A stretch of 64,000 nucleotides of DNA from Pedobacter sandarakinus (lineage in GTDB: Bacteria > Bacteroidota > Bacteroidia > Sphingobacteriales > Sphingobacteriaceae), in the NCBI RefSeq assembly GCF_026240095.1, contig NZ_JAPIVG010000007.1, positions 1-64,000 on the forward strand. Direction: 5' to 3'. The notes below the pieces were generated by a model, which was not told the DNA's origin, did not search any database, and saw nothing but the letters and a program-made list of their open reading frames with translations. Of this stretch, positions 56,805 through 64,000 are shown in pieces. A program made the translations under genes and the position numbers. Numbering within the stretch: position 1 is the stretch's first letter; every line of letters starts with the position of its first letter.

Positions 56805-57224
56805 CTAGAAACGCTCGTCTGCCTTAAAGAAGAAATCGCCTTCAATTGCGGCGTTCTCATCAGAATCTGATCCATGTACAGCATTTGCATCAATAGATTT
56901 TGCATATTTCTGGCGGATAGTTCCCTCTGCAGCTTCAGCAGGATTTGTAGCACCAATTAATTTCCTAAAATCTTCGATAGCATTATCTTTCTCCAAAATT
57001 GCAGCAACAATAGGGCCTGAAGACATAAAGCTAACTAAATCTTTATAGAAAGGACGTTCAGCATGAACTGCGTAAAACTGACCAGCAGTTTCATCAGTTA
57101 ATTTTGTATATTTTAATGCGATGATTTTAAAACCTGCAGTAGTAATGTCATTAATGATAGATCCAATGTGGCCATTTGCTACAGCATCAGGCTTGATCAT
57201 GGTAAAAGTTCTGTTAGTGCTCAT
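56805..57224 (-). CDS. ndk: Nucleoside diphosphate kinase
   Basis: 139 residues, minus strand. Transfers the gamma phosphate between nucleotides. [15 protein letters not shown] (Lys 11), the [18 protein letters not shown] segment and NAVHGSDS with the catalytic His 117. Own promoter (57249-57279). Confidence 0.97.
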   Translation of the reverse strand: MSTNRTFTMIKPDAVANGHIGSIINDITTAGFKIIALKYTKLTDETAGQFYAVHAERPFYKDLVSFMSSGPIVAAILEKDNAIEDFRKLIGATNPAEAAEGTIRQKYAKSIDANAVHGSDSDENAAIEGDFFFKADERF

Positions 57225-57248
57225 TGTAATTTGATATCAATTTTTTTG

Positions 57249-57279
57249 CAAAAGTACGTTTTAATTGATGAATTACCAA
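57249..57279 (-). promoter_or_regulatory. Promoter of ndk
   Basis: Minus strand: TTG (57277-57279), 20-base spacer, TACTTTTG (57249-57256). Full consensus; identical -7 box to that of rpsL. Confidence 0.8.
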
Positions 57280-57394
57280 CATCTATAACAGCTGCTTGGG
57301 TAGGGTTGTTGCATTATTTATCATACTAAAAAAATGCGACCGATTTAATACATTAAGCCAAGCTAAAATCCTTTAATACTATATTAAAATTACT

Positions 57395-57402
57395 TAGCTT
57401 TG
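57395..57402 (+). promoter_or_regulatory. -7 box for nrnA
   Basis: TAGCTTTG matches TAnnTTTG, 14 bases before the ATG at 57417; no good TTG upstream. Confidence 0.45.
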
Positions 57403-57416
57403 CAGCGCAAAAAAAT

Positions 57417-58427
57417 ATGCTTACACTTACCGCATTAAAATCTTTACTGGCTACACCACAACGAATTGTGATTACCACGCACCATAAGCCCGATGGGGAT
57501 GCAATGGGGTCGTCGTTAGGGTTGTACAGTTATCTCATTCAAAAAGGACATCACGTAAAAGTGATTACTCCAACCGATTATCCAAGTTTTTTACATTGGA
57601 TGCCTAATAATGCCGATGTGCTTATTTTTACGGCAGAGCAAGAGCGGGCTGCCCAGCTCGTTAATGATGCATCTATAATCTTTTGTTTAGATTTCAACAC
57701 CCTTAGTCGGATCAATGAGTTAGGAGAGTTGGTGAGGGCATCGGGAGCCCGCAAGGTAATGATAGATCATCATTTAGAGCCCGAGGATTTCGACGATTAC
57801 CGCCATTGGGATATTAATGCATGTGCAGCAGCACAGTTGGTTTATGATTTCATCGTGAACCAGTTAGAAGATAAAGAAGGTATCAATAAAGATGTTGCAG
57901 CGTGTTTGTACACGGGTATTATGACAGATTCTGGTTCTTTCCGCTTTGCCTCTGCAAATTCTACCGTGTACAGGATAGCCGCTGATTTAATAGATCTTGG
58001 TGCAGATCATGCTAAAATTCATCAGTTGGTGTATGATAACGCTAGCGAAGATCGTTTAAGGTTCTTAGGTTATTGTTTATCCAATAAACTAGAAGTGATA
58101 AGGGAATTTAATACCGCTATAATCTCTGTTACAAAAGAAGAATTGGCGCAGTTTAACAGTGCTACCGGAGATACAGAGGGTGTGGTAAATTTTGCCTTAT
58201 CTATTAATGGAATTCGTTTGGCAGCACTGATTATCGAAAGAACAGATAAGGTTAAGCTTTCTGTAAGGTCTACAGGCGATTTTCCTGCAAATGAAATCTG
58301 TAAAAAGTACTTTAATGGTGGCGGGCACAGAAATGCGGCCGGCGGTGCCGCAGAAAAACCACTTACTGAGGTGGTAGATAAGTTTAAATCAATATTAGCA
58401 GAATATAAAAATCAATTAATTGCGTAA
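57417..58427 (+). CDS. nrnA: DHH/DHHA1 phosphoesterase, NrnA-like (oligoribonuclease / pAp phosphatase)
   Basis: 336 residues. DHH motifs THHKPDGDAMGSSLGL (near 22), FCLDFN and MIDHHLEPEDF supply metal ligands; TGIMTDSGSFRFA and a C-terminal DHHA1 domain with FNGGGHRNAAGG. Members degrade short RNAs and 3'-phosphoadenosine 5'-phosphate. Upstream of two FKBP lipoproteins, with gaps of 36 and 70 bases. Confidence 0.88.
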   Translation: MLTLTALKSLLATPQRIVITTHHKPDGDAMGSSLGLYSYLIQKGHHVKVITPTDYPSFLHWMPNNADVLIFTAEQERAAQLVNDASIIFCLDFNTLSRINELGELVRASGARKVMIDHHLEPEDFDDYRHWDINACAAAQLVYDFIVNQLEDKEGINKDVAACLYTGIMTDSGSFRFASANSTVYRIAADLIDLGADHAKIHQLVYDNASEDRLRFLGYCLSNKLEVIREFNTAIISVTKEELAQFNSATGDTEGVVNFALSINGIRLAALIIERTDKVKLSVRSTGDFPANEICKKYFNGGGHRNAAGGAAEKPLTEVVDKFKSILAEYKNQLIA

Positions 58428-58463
58428 AGCAGATAACCAAATTAAATAAAGTTTAAATACAAA

Positions 58464-59438
58464 ATGAAAAAAGGAATTATTGTTCTTTTAGCAGCAACCT
58501 TGGGTTTAGCAGCTTGTAACAAAGAGAAAAAAGGTGCTGGTGGTTTATTATACACGGTTCACCATACAGAAGGAAACGAGAAAATCAAGGAAGGCGATAT
58601 CGTAAAGATGAACTTCATCCAAAAGAATGAAAAAGATTCAGTTTTGGGAAGTACTTATGAGAACGAAAATCCACAGGTTTTTCCGGTACAAAAGAAAATG
58701 TATGCTGGCGACATGAATGATGTACTTACGTTATTCGGAGAAGGTGATAGTGCTACATTTAAAATTAACTTAGATACGATGGCTTTTTATAGCAAACAAC
58801 CAAAGCCAGAGCAATTTAAAAACGATAAGTATCTAACGTTTACTGTAAAAATCGAAAAAGTATTCAAAAAGAATGCTGGTGAGGCCGATTCTACATTCAA
58901 CAAAAGGGCTGGTGAATTTTTCCAGGCGGATTTCAAAGCTTCTGCAGAGAAAAAGAAAAATGCTGAAGAAGGAAAGATCAAAGCATACGTTGCAGATAAC
59001 AACTTGAAAACTCAAACATCTGCAAGTGGTTTACAGTACATCATTACTGCGCCAGGAAATGCCGAGCGTGCCCAATTAGGCGATACTGTAACCTTGAATT
59101 ATACTGGTAAATTAGCTAAAAAAGACGCTAAGGGAAAATATCCTATATTTGATACAAGCGATGAGAAATTAGCGAAAGCTGAAAATAAATTCCAGGTGGG
59201 CAGACCATACGGGCCAACTAAAATGGCTCTTGGTGGAACTATTCCAGGTTTTACAGAGGCCTTGCAACTTATTGGCAAGGGCGGTAAAATTACTGCAATA
59301 ATTCCTTCAAAACTTGGCTATGGCGAGCAAGGTGCCCCACAAGTTGGTATTATGCCTTACAATCCAATTGTATTTGATATCGAAATTACGGATATTAAAA
59401 AAGCGCCAGCTCAATCTGCAGTACCAAGCAATAAATAA
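58464..59438 (+). CDS. FKBP-type peptidyl-prolyl isomerase lipoprotein 1
   Basis: 324 residues. Lipobox LAAC (Cys 18). An N-terminal degenerate FKBP-like domain (about 40-135; EGDIVKMNFI) and a C-terminal FKBP_C domain (about 180-312; QLGDTVTLNYTGKL, IPGFTEALQLIGKGGKITAIIPSKLGYGEQG). Probably an outer- or inner-membrane-anchored periplasmic foldase. Paralog follows at 59509. Confidence 0.9.
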   Translation: MKKGIIVLLAATLGLAACNKEKKGAGGLLYTVHHTEGNEKIKEGDIVKMNFIQKNEKDSVLGSTYENENPQVFPVQKKMYAGDMNDVLTLFGEGDSATFKINLDTMAFYSKQPKPEQFKNDKYLTFTVKIEKVFKKNAGEADSTFNKRAGEFFQADFKASAEKKKNAEEGKIKAYVADNNLKTQTSASGLQYIITAPGNAERAQLGDTVTLNYTGKLAKKDAKGKYPIFDTSDEKLAKAENKFQVGRPYGPTKMALGGTIPGFTEALQLIGKGGKITAIIPSKLGYGEQGAPQVGIMPYNPIVFDIEITDIKKAPAQSAVPSNK

Positions 59439-59455
59439 TCACAAAAAACTTTTGT

Positions 59456-59487
59456 AAGTGTTGCTCGTAAAGGGTAACACTTTTTTT
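59456..59487 (+). terminator. Possible terminator between the FKBP paralogs
   Basis: AAGTGTT (59456-59462) / AACACTT (59476-59482) stem with extra partial pairing, followed by T-run. Confidence 0.6.
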
Positions 59488-59508
59488 ATGTTAAATAAAT
59501 AGATCAGT

Positions 59509-60498
59509 ATGAAAAGAAGAGTTGTTATTTTATTCGCGGCAGCTACAGCCTTGGTTGCTTGTAATAAATACGAGAAAGGTGAAGGCGATATGACCTACAA
59601 AATCTACAATAGCGAGGGTAAGCCCAAAATACAAGAGGGAGATTTTGTAAAACTAAACGGTATTCAGGTTATAGAAACCGCCAATGGCGATTCTACTTTG
59701 GTAAATACCTACGACAATGAGCGGCCTGCGTTTTTCCCAATTGGTAAAGCAATGTTTAAGGGCGACATGGTTGCTGCATTAAAACTGTTGGGTGAGGGAG
59801 ATAGTGCAGCGTTTAGGCTAAACTTAGATTCTATGGCTAAATATTCGGGACAGCCAAAACCCGCCGGAAGTAAAGATAACTTTTCTACTTTTACAGTGAA
59901 GATTGAGAAGGTATTGCATAAGGCAGCAAATGAGCCAGATTCTCTTTTCGAGAAAAAGAAAAGAACATTTTTCGAGGATGAGTACAAGGCGCTGATTGCA
60001 AAAAATAAAGCAAGTGAAAATGCAAAGATTAGTAAATACATTGCTGATAATAAACTAAAGACACAAACAACATCATCCGGATTACAATACGTAATTGAAG
60101 CGCCAGGTAATGCAGATCGTGCAACGTTAACTGATACCATTATGGTTGATTATACAGGTCAGTTCACGAATAAAAAAGCAGATGGCAAACTAAATGTATT
60201 TGATACCTCTGATGCAAAAATTGCCAAAGAGACTGGAATATATTCACCAATGGCACAATACGCAGCCCGTCCTCTTGTTTTAAACCAATTGGCACCAGGT
60301 TTTATCGAAGGCGTTCAACTGATCGGTATAGGTGGTAAAATTAAAATAATCATTCCATCCAAACTTGGTTATGGAGAAAACGGTGGTGGGCCGATTAATC
60401 CATTTACACCATTGATATTCGATATCGAGATAAAAGCAATCAAGAAAGCTTCTGGGGTGGCCAGCACTGCTCCAAGCGCATCTGCTTTACCAAGATAG
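59509..60498 (+). CDS. FKBP-type peptidyl-prolyl isomerase lipoprotein 2
   Basis: 329 residues, tandem duplicate of the previous gene. Lipobox LVAC (Cys 18), the same two-domain plan (EGDFVKLNGI; TDTIMVDYTGQF, APGFIEGVQLIGIGGKIKIIIPSKLGYGENGG). The N-terminal domain again lacks some FKBP active-site residues. Sequence divergence indicates an old duplication. Confidence 0.9.
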   Translation: MKRRVVILFAAATALVACNKYEKGEGDMTYKIYNSEGKPKIQEGDFVKLNGIQVIETANGDSTLVNTYDNERPAFFPIGKAMFKGDMVAALKLLGEGDSAAFRLNLDSMAKYSGQPKPAGSKDNFSTFTVKIEKVLHKAANEPDSLFEKKKRTFFEDEYKALIAKNKASENAKISKYIADNKLKTQTTSSGLQYVIEAPGNADRATLTDTIMVDYTGQFTNKKADGKLNVFDTSDAKIAKETGIYSPMAQYAARPLVLNQLAPGFIEGVQLIGIGGKIKIIIPSKLGYGENGGGPINPFTPLIFDIEIKAIKKASGVASTAPSASALPR

Positions 60499-60517
60499 AT
60501 TTAAAAGTTGAAAGCAT

Positions 60518-60551
60518 AAAAAAGGTTAGCATGAATGTGCTAACCTTTTTT
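60518..60551. terminator. Bidirectional terminator between FKBP 2 and mqo
   Basis: Perfect 14-base stem AAAAAAGGTTAGCA / TGCTAACCTTTTTT with a six-base loop, serving both convergent genes. Confidence 0.95.
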
Positions 60552-60565
60552 CGTTTTTCGTATAC

Positions 60566-62074
60566 CTACACCGCTTCAATTTCCAGTACCTTCGAGGTGC
60601 GTGCTCTTGTTGCCTCGCAAAGAGTGGCATCATTTGCAAGTTCTGCACCATAAGTTGGGATCATTTCCTTTATTTTATTTTGCCACTCATCAGTAGCCAA
60701 ATCTTCCTTAAAGCAGCGGTCTAATAATTCTAACATAATAGACACAGCGGTAGAAGCACCCGGAGATGCACCTAGTAGCGCAGCAATTGATCCGTCTGCG
60801 GCACTAACAACCTCCGTTCCAAATTCTAGTATCCCTCCTTGCTTTTCGTCTTTCTTAATTACCTGTACACGCTGGCCCGCATATTCCAATTCCCAGTCTT
60901 GCAGCTGGGCTGTAGGTAAATATTCCTTTAGTGCTTCGAGTCTATCTTGCGGCGATTGCCTTACTTGTTCAATTAGATATTTCGTTAAATCAAGATTGTG
61001 CAATCCGGCAGAAATCATCGGTCTAATGTTGTTCAGTTTTATCGACTTGGGAAGATCGAGAAACGAACCGTTTTTCAGGAACTTCGTGCTAAAACCAGCG
61101 TAAGGACCAAAAAGGAGGGCCTGTTTGCCATTTATCATTCGGGTATCTAAATGAGGTACAGACATTGGTGGCGCACCTACAGCAGCCTTTCCATAAACTT
61201 TTGCATGATGCTTGGCAATGATTTCTTCATTAGTGCATTTTAACCATTGTCCGCTTACCGGGAAACCGCCAAAGCCTTTTCCTTCAGGGATGTCAGATTT
61301 TTCGAGGAGTGGTAGCGAACCACCGCCAGCGCCTATAAAAACAAATTTTGCTACACGCTTGCGTTTATCGCCAGTAGACAGATCTTTAACTTTAACACTC
61401 CAGTTGCCATCTTTATTCTTTGTTAAGTTCCTAATCTCATGGTTGAAATAGAGACTCACATTTGGTTGTTCTTTTAAATGGTTGAACATGTCTCGGGTTA
61501 GTGAGCCGAAGTTAACATCAGTTCCTAAATCCATTTTTGTAGCAGCAATTTTCTCGTTTTTCTTCCTGCCGTTCATAATCAGTGGTGCCCAGTTTTTAAC
61601 AGTTTCTGCATCTTCGGTATATTCCATTGCGCTAAACAAAATGGATTTACGTAATGCTTCATAACGTTTTCTGAGATAGTCTACGTTTTTTTTACCCCAT
61701 ACAAAACTCATATGCGGAATTTTTCTGATAAAGTTTTCGGGATTTGAAATCAATCCTTTTTCTAGAAGGTATGCCCAAAATTGCTTCGAAACCTCAAAGT
61801 TTTCAGCAATCTGAATCGCTTTTTTAGTTTCTACCGTTCCATCCTTTTTTTCGGGGGTGTAATTTAATTCGCAGAAAGCAGAATGGCCCGTACCTGCATT
61901 GTTCCATGCGTCGGAACTTTCTGCTGCTGCGATATCAAGTCTCTCGTAAATCTCTATGCTTAAACCCGGTTCTAACTCTTTTAACAAAACACCGAGTGTT
62001 GCGCTCATGATCCCAGCGCCAATCAGAATTACATCTGCGTCAGTTTTACCAACTGTCTTTTTCTTTTTTGTCAT
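60566..62074 (-). CDS. mqo: Malate:quinone oxidoreductase
   Basis: 502 residues, minus strand. FAD-dependent membrane-associated enzyme oxidising malate to oxaloacetate with quinone as acceptor in the TCA cycle. Rossmann motif DVILIGAGIMSATLGVLLKELEP, SSDAWNNAGTGHSAFCELNYTP, GGFPVSGQWLKC and DTRMINGKQALLFGPYAGFSTKFLK are diagnostic. Confidence 0.96.
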   Translation of the reverse strand: MTKKKKTVGKTDADVILIGAGIMSATLGVLLKELEPGLSIEIYERLDIAAAESSDAWNNAGTGHSAFCELNYTPEKKDGTVETKKAIQIAENFEVSKQFWAYLLEKGLISNPENFIRKIPHMSFVWGKKNVDYLRKRYEALRKSILFSAMEYTEDAETVKNWAPLIMNGRKKNEKIAATKMDLGTDVNFGSLTRDMFNHLKEQPNVSLYFNHEIRNLTKNKDGNWSVKVKDLSTGDKRKRVAKFVFIGAGGGSLPLLEKSDIPEGKGFGGFPVSGQWLKCTNEEIIAKHHAKVYGKAAVGAPPMSVPHLDTRMINGKQALLFGPYAGFSTKFLKNGSFLDLPKSIKLNNIRPMISAGLHNLDLTKYLIEQVRQSPQDRLEALKEYLPTAQLQDWELEYAGQRVQVIKKDEKQGGILEFGTEVVSAADGSIAALLGASPGASTAVSIMLELLDRCFKEDLATDEWQNKIKEMIPTYGAELANDATLCEATRARTSKVLEIEAV

Positions 62075-62422
62075 CTTATTATTAAGGAATTACAAATTTA
62101 GAAGGATTTCAAACATTAAAAGAATTTTACATGCTCCTTATAGCAATAAAAAATGCAAAATTTACATTTAAAACATTACTAATGGCCACCCAAATCAAAA
62201 TCCAGTCCAAATAATCAATATTTAGATGTATATTCTTAAAAAAGACAAATATTTTACTTCGAACGCATTAATATACCATATTGATCTAATTAGCAAGCCA
62301 TTCTGAGTACTACTTTTTTAGGTATTTAAAGATGAAAAGTTATTTAAATAACCAACATTTTATTACAAGTCTTAAACATTTGAGCGCTGTAACTTTTGAT
62401 TCGGAATGTTTAACTTTGTACC
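62075..62422. other. AT-rich divergent intergenic region between mqo and lipA
   Basis: 348 bases without a gene. It contains a minus-strand -7 box TAAATTTG (62093-62100) for mqo and a plus-strand TAACTTTG (62411-62418) next to lipA. Nothing else recognised. Confidence 0.55.
62411..62418 (+). promoter_or_regulatory. -7 box close to the lipA ATG
   Basis: TAACTTTG matches TAnnTTTG and ends four bases before the ATG at 62423, as for the genes at 26274 and 27749. Confidence 0.5.
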
Positions 62423-63316
62423 ATGATCGATTTACCAGTAGTACCTGCTGTAACTGAAGTGAAACGTAAGCCAGATTGGCTCCGTGTTAAACTGCCCGTT
62501 GGGAAGGAATATGCACAAGTACGTAGTTTAGTTGATACACATAAGCTACACACCATTTGCGAAAGTGGTAATTGCCCAAATATGGGCGAATGCTGGGGTG
62601 CAGGTACGGCAACTTTCATGATCTTAGGGAACATTTGTACACGCAGCTGTTCGTTTTGCGCCGTAGCTACCGGTAGGCCATTAGCAGTGGATGTTGATGA
62701 ACCGAGTCGTGTTGCAAATTCTGTTAGATTAATGGGTGTAAAACATTGTGTAATTACATCTGTAGATAGAGATGATTTAAAAGATGGCGGTTCCATCATT
62801 TGGGCAGAAACGCTTCAGGCCATTCGGAAAGAGAGCCCAGTTACGACGTTGGAAACACTTATTCCCGACTTTAAGGGTCAATGGGATAATCTTTATCGAG
62901 TTTTAGAGGAGCGTCCAGAGGTTGTTTCACATAATATGGAAACTGTAAAACGACTTACAAGACAAGTGAGAATACAAGCAAAGTACGATAGAAGCTTGGA
63001 GGCTTTGAAAAGGATTTCTGAATTCGGTTTGAGAACAAAAACCGGAATTATGCTCGGTTTGGGAGAAACAGAAGAGGATATTTTCGAAGCGATGGACGAT
63101 TTAGTAGCTAATGGTGTACATATCTTAACACTTGGTCAGTATTTACAACCCACTCGTAATCACCATCCGGTTGTAGATTGGATTCATCCAGATACATTTG
63201 CCATGTATAAAGAAGCCGGTCTCGCTAAAGGACTTAAATATGTAGAAAGTGGGCCACTTGTGCGTTCATCATACCACGCAGAAAAGCATCTTTTTCCAAT
63301 CGACGGAATACTATAA
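62423..63316 (+). CDS. lipA: Lipoyl synthase
   Basis: 297 residues, radical-SAM enzyme inserting two sulfurs into octanoyl groups. Auxiliary cluster ligands C46, C51, C57 ([12 protein letters not shown]) and radical-SAM cluster C72, C76, C79 (CTRSCSFC); C-terminal RSSYHAEKH supplies the Ser ligand. Full length. No lipB adjacent. Confidence 0.97.
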   Translation: MIDLPVVPAVTEVKRKPDWLRVKLPVGKEYAQVRSLVDTHKLHTICESGNCPNMGECWGAGTATFMILGNICTRSCSFCAVATGRPLAVDVDEPSRVANSVRLMGVKHCVITSVDRDDLKDGGSIIWAETLQAIRKESPVTTLETLIPDFKGQWDNLYRVLEERPEVVSHNMETVKRLTRQVRIQAKYDRSLEALKRISEFGLRTKTGIMLGLGETEEDIFEAMDDLVANGVHILTLGQYLQPTRNHHPVVDWIHPDTFAMYKEAGLAKGLKYVESGPLVRSSYHAEKHLFPIDGIL

Positions 63317-63340
63317 CATAACTTAGTTTTTAAAAGGCAT

Positions 63341-63396
63341 AAAAATGTTTTAAAAATAGCACTTCAAAATGGAGTATGTATTTAAAACATTTTTTT
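63341..63396 (+). terminator. AT-only terminator after lipA
   Basis: Perfect 14-base inverted repeat AAAAATGTTTTAAA (63341-63354) / TTTAAAACATTTTT (63381-63394) with a 26-base loop and T-run. Confidence 0.65.
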
Positions 63397-63433
63397 GGTT
63401 TATGTGTTCTGTATTGTATCTTAGTAACCAATA

Positions 63434-63985
63434 GTGACTGCATTAAAAAGACAAACCCTAACCGAGCCTGAACTTGTTCATGCCCTCCAGTCGAGAGATT
63501 CCGGAGCGCTGAAAACACTGTACAGTATGTATTCTTCTGCACTTTATGGTGTTATTTCGCGTATTATCACGCATACTGAACTTGCTGAAGACGTTTTACA
63601 GGAGACCTTCGTGAAGATATGGCAATCTGCCGAATATTACGACAATACCAAGGGCCGCTTGTTTACCTGGATGATGAATATTGCCAGGAATTTATCTATT
63701 GATAAGTTGCGATCCAAAGACTTTAAGAATTCACTCAAAAACCAAGATATAGAAAATAACGTAAGTTTCGTTGATGAACAAAACAAGGTTACCTTTAATC
63801 CAGATGTTCTTGGAGTTAAGCAACTTGTTGGAAATCTTAAGCCGGACTTACAAGCCGTTCTTGATTTAGTTTATTACAAAGGCTACACTCATGTGGAGGC
63901 CGCAGAAAAGTTAGATCTGCCATTGGGGACTGTTAAAACCAGAATCCGTTTGGCTATTATTGAATTGAGAAGGAATTTTAATTAA
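63434..63985 (+). CDS. ECF-type RNA polymerase sigma factor
   Basis: 183 residues, GTG start. Region 2 (about 25-95; ELAEDVLQETFVKIWQSAEYYD, GRLFTWMMNIARNLSIDKLRSK) and region 4 (about 130-180; VLDLVYYKGYTHVEAAEKLDLPLGTVKTRI) with its helix-turn-helix. It would direct RNA polymerase to a stress or envelope regulon. A short start for a next gene at 63988 could be its anti-sigma factor. Confidence 0.9.
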   Translation: MTALKRQTLTEPELVHALQSRDSGALKTLYSMYSSALYGVISRIITHTELAEDVLQETFVKIWQSAEYYDNTKGRLFTWMMNIARNLSIDKLRSKDFKNSLKNQDIENNVSFVDEQNKVTFNPDVLGVKQLVGNLKPDLQAVLDLVYYKGYTHVEAAEKLDLPLGTVKTRIRLAIIELRRNFN

Positions 63986-63987
63986 TC

Positions 63988-64000
63988 GTGGAAAATTTAA
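63988..64000 (+). CDS. Possible start of the anti-sigma factor gene, cut by the window edge
   Basis: GTG GAA AAT TTA A begins three bases after the sigma-factor stop, reading M-E-N-L. Bacteroidota ECF genes of this type are often followed by an anti-sigma gene with such a start. Only four codons are visible. Confidence 0.3.

Noticed and set aside
1..64000. tRNA, rRNA, riboswitches, insertion sequences
   Set aside because: I looked for cloverleaf-like stretches, rRNA signatures, transposase motifs and terminal inverted repeats with target duplications and saw none that I could support.

Overview
The window looks like chromosomal DNA of a gliding-type Bacteroidota, most likely family Sphingobacteriaceae (Pedobacter-like). 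The evidence is the ribosomal gene order (L3 to L17 with secY, map, infA and rpmJ inside), promoters of the TTG-N19/20-TAnnTTTG type, the near absence of Shine-Dalgarno sequences, type IX secretion (T9SS) partners (PorP/SprF, a PorE-like OmpA protein, gliding-type C-terminal sorting domains), and conserved Bacteroidota proteins such as Mqo and DUF721. The genus is an inference from overall look; no rRNA or tRNA gene is present to confirm it.

Layout. (1) 1-14440: a surface-fibre/adhesin region on the + strand. It holds the 3' end of a collagen-like, YadA-head-like protein, a Skp/OmpH-like periplasmic chaperone, a second collagen-like protein with near-perfect 210-bp tandem repeats, three tandem paralogous secreted proteins, a DUF11/CHU_C adhesin broken by a one-base frameshift in a G5 tract, a PorP/SprF protein and a PorE-like TPR/beta-propeller/OmpA protein. 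(2) 15002-18700: str operon rpsL-rpsG-fusA-rpsJ with promoter and terminator. (3) 18700-28966: about 10 kb that separates rpsJ from rplC. It contains three small hydrophilic proteins, a dGTPase, a second adhesin/CHU_C/PorP cassette, a coiled-coil membrane protein, a fungal-TYR1-like prephenate dehydrogenase, and a TauE/SafE exporter with DUF1634. (4) 29032-44318: the S10-spc-alpha ribosomal supercluster, ending in a strong terminator. (5) 44399-51205: a secreted GH123/DUF6067-like protein, then a minus-strand operon of GMC oxidoreductase, gluconate-dehydrogenase-subunit-3 lipoprotein and TlpA-like thioredoxin. (6) 51489-64000: housekeeping genes (a methyltransferase, DUF1304, a TPR membrane protein, recF-DUF721, a small lipoprotein, three FKBP isomerases, ndk, nrnA, mqo, lipA) and an ECF sigma factor at the right edge.

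How it fits together. The two adhesin cassettes share modules: collagen-like Gly-X-Y runs, YadA-head-like repeats, a beta module with an LP...GR-Y-I(R/K) signature, and CHU_C sorting domains next to PorP/SprF. This suggests surface fibres exported and anchored through T9SS. The translation block carries hairpins and unrelated palindromes in most of its longer spacers, plus an intrinsic terminator between rpsD and rpoA. The most interesting points are the collagen-fibre cassette with its unnamed tandem paralog family, the G-tract frameshift, the perfect coding minisatellite, the split of the S10 operon, and several genes whose -7 box sits so close to the ATG that leaderless mRNAs are likely.
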